Positions 15,513-15,590 of a DNA stretch of 15,590 bases are shown here, in pieces (position 1 is the first letter of the stretch; each line of letters starts with the position of its first letter). The stretch is taken from positions 1 through 15,590 of the forward strand of contig DLHY01000102.1 of NCBI GenBank assembly GCA_002483445.1. Reading direction: 5' to 3'. This DNA comes from Blastocatellia bacterium UBA7656. GTDB lineage: Bacteria > Acidobacteriota > Blastocatellia > UBA7656. The notes under the pieces were generated by a model. The model did not search any database. It was not told the DNA's origin and saw only the letters and a list, made by a program, of their open reading frames with translations. The position numbers and the translations under genes were made by a program.

Positions 15513-15590
15513 ACTGAATCTCTCGCACAGTGACTGCCTTCATCCTTTCTCTCTCATCCTCTTGATTATCGCTTGCGTCAGTCGGAGGAT

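Noticed and set aside
15470..15565. A 31-codon open frame on the - strand overlapping the PPTase start, considered as an upstream leader
   Set aside because: It has no recognisable family features and its own start has only a purine stretch immediately adjacent; there is not enough evidence to call a gene.

Overview
The window is the 3' part of a non-ribosomal peptide (NRPS) biosynthetic gene cluster. An orphan 800-residue ABC permease with two FtsX-type halves sits inside it. That architecture is the one named ADOP (acidobacterial duplicated orphan permease), and together with the moderate GC content it suggests an acidobacterium, for example a Blastocatellia-like soil lineage. This assignment is inference; no rRNA or other phylogenetic marker is present.

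Layout: eight genes run on the + strand from 1 to 14673, and one converges on them from the right. In order they are: (1) the C-terminal end of a large NRPS, with the tail of an epimerization domain, a condensation domain, a gutted adenylation domain, a carrier domain and a thioesterase, cut by the left edge (1-3423); (2) an MFS exporter (3442-4812); (3) a type II thioesterase (4859-5632); (4) a LanB/lantibiotic-dehydratase-like protein that overlaps the thioesterase stop by ATGA (5629-8196); (5) the orphan ABC permease (8230-10632); (6) after a 197-bp gap with small repeats, a stand-alone adenylation-carrier didomain whose specificity residues resemble a leucine code (10830-12659); (7) a cytochrome P450 (12742-13980); (8) an MbtH-like protein with an unfamiliar 110-residue C-terminal extension (14074-14673). 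On the - strand is (9) a Sfp-type 4'-phosphopantetheinyl transferase (15512-14754).

How they may work together: the PPTase primes the carrier domains, and MbtH supports the adenylation domains. The A-T didomain, P450 and MbtH resemble the NovH/NovI-type cassette, in which a carrier-bound amino acid is oxidised at the beta carbon; here this would be a leucine-like residue. The NRPS extends a chain ending in a D-residue, and its C-terminal thioesterase releases the product. The type II thioesterase clears misloaded carriers or hands over the modified residue. The MFS protein, and possibly the ABC permease, moves the product out.

The most unusual feature is that the terminal NRPS module has lost the catalytic core of its A domain in frame while keeping C, T and TE. 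Its last residue must therefore be supplied in trans or not added at all. The cluster holds two candidate suppliers: the stand-alone A-T protein, and a LanB-like protein of the family that uses aminoacyl-tRNA. No RiPP precursor gene is visible in the window, so the LanB-like protein probably acts on the NRPS product or on a peptide encoded elsewhere.
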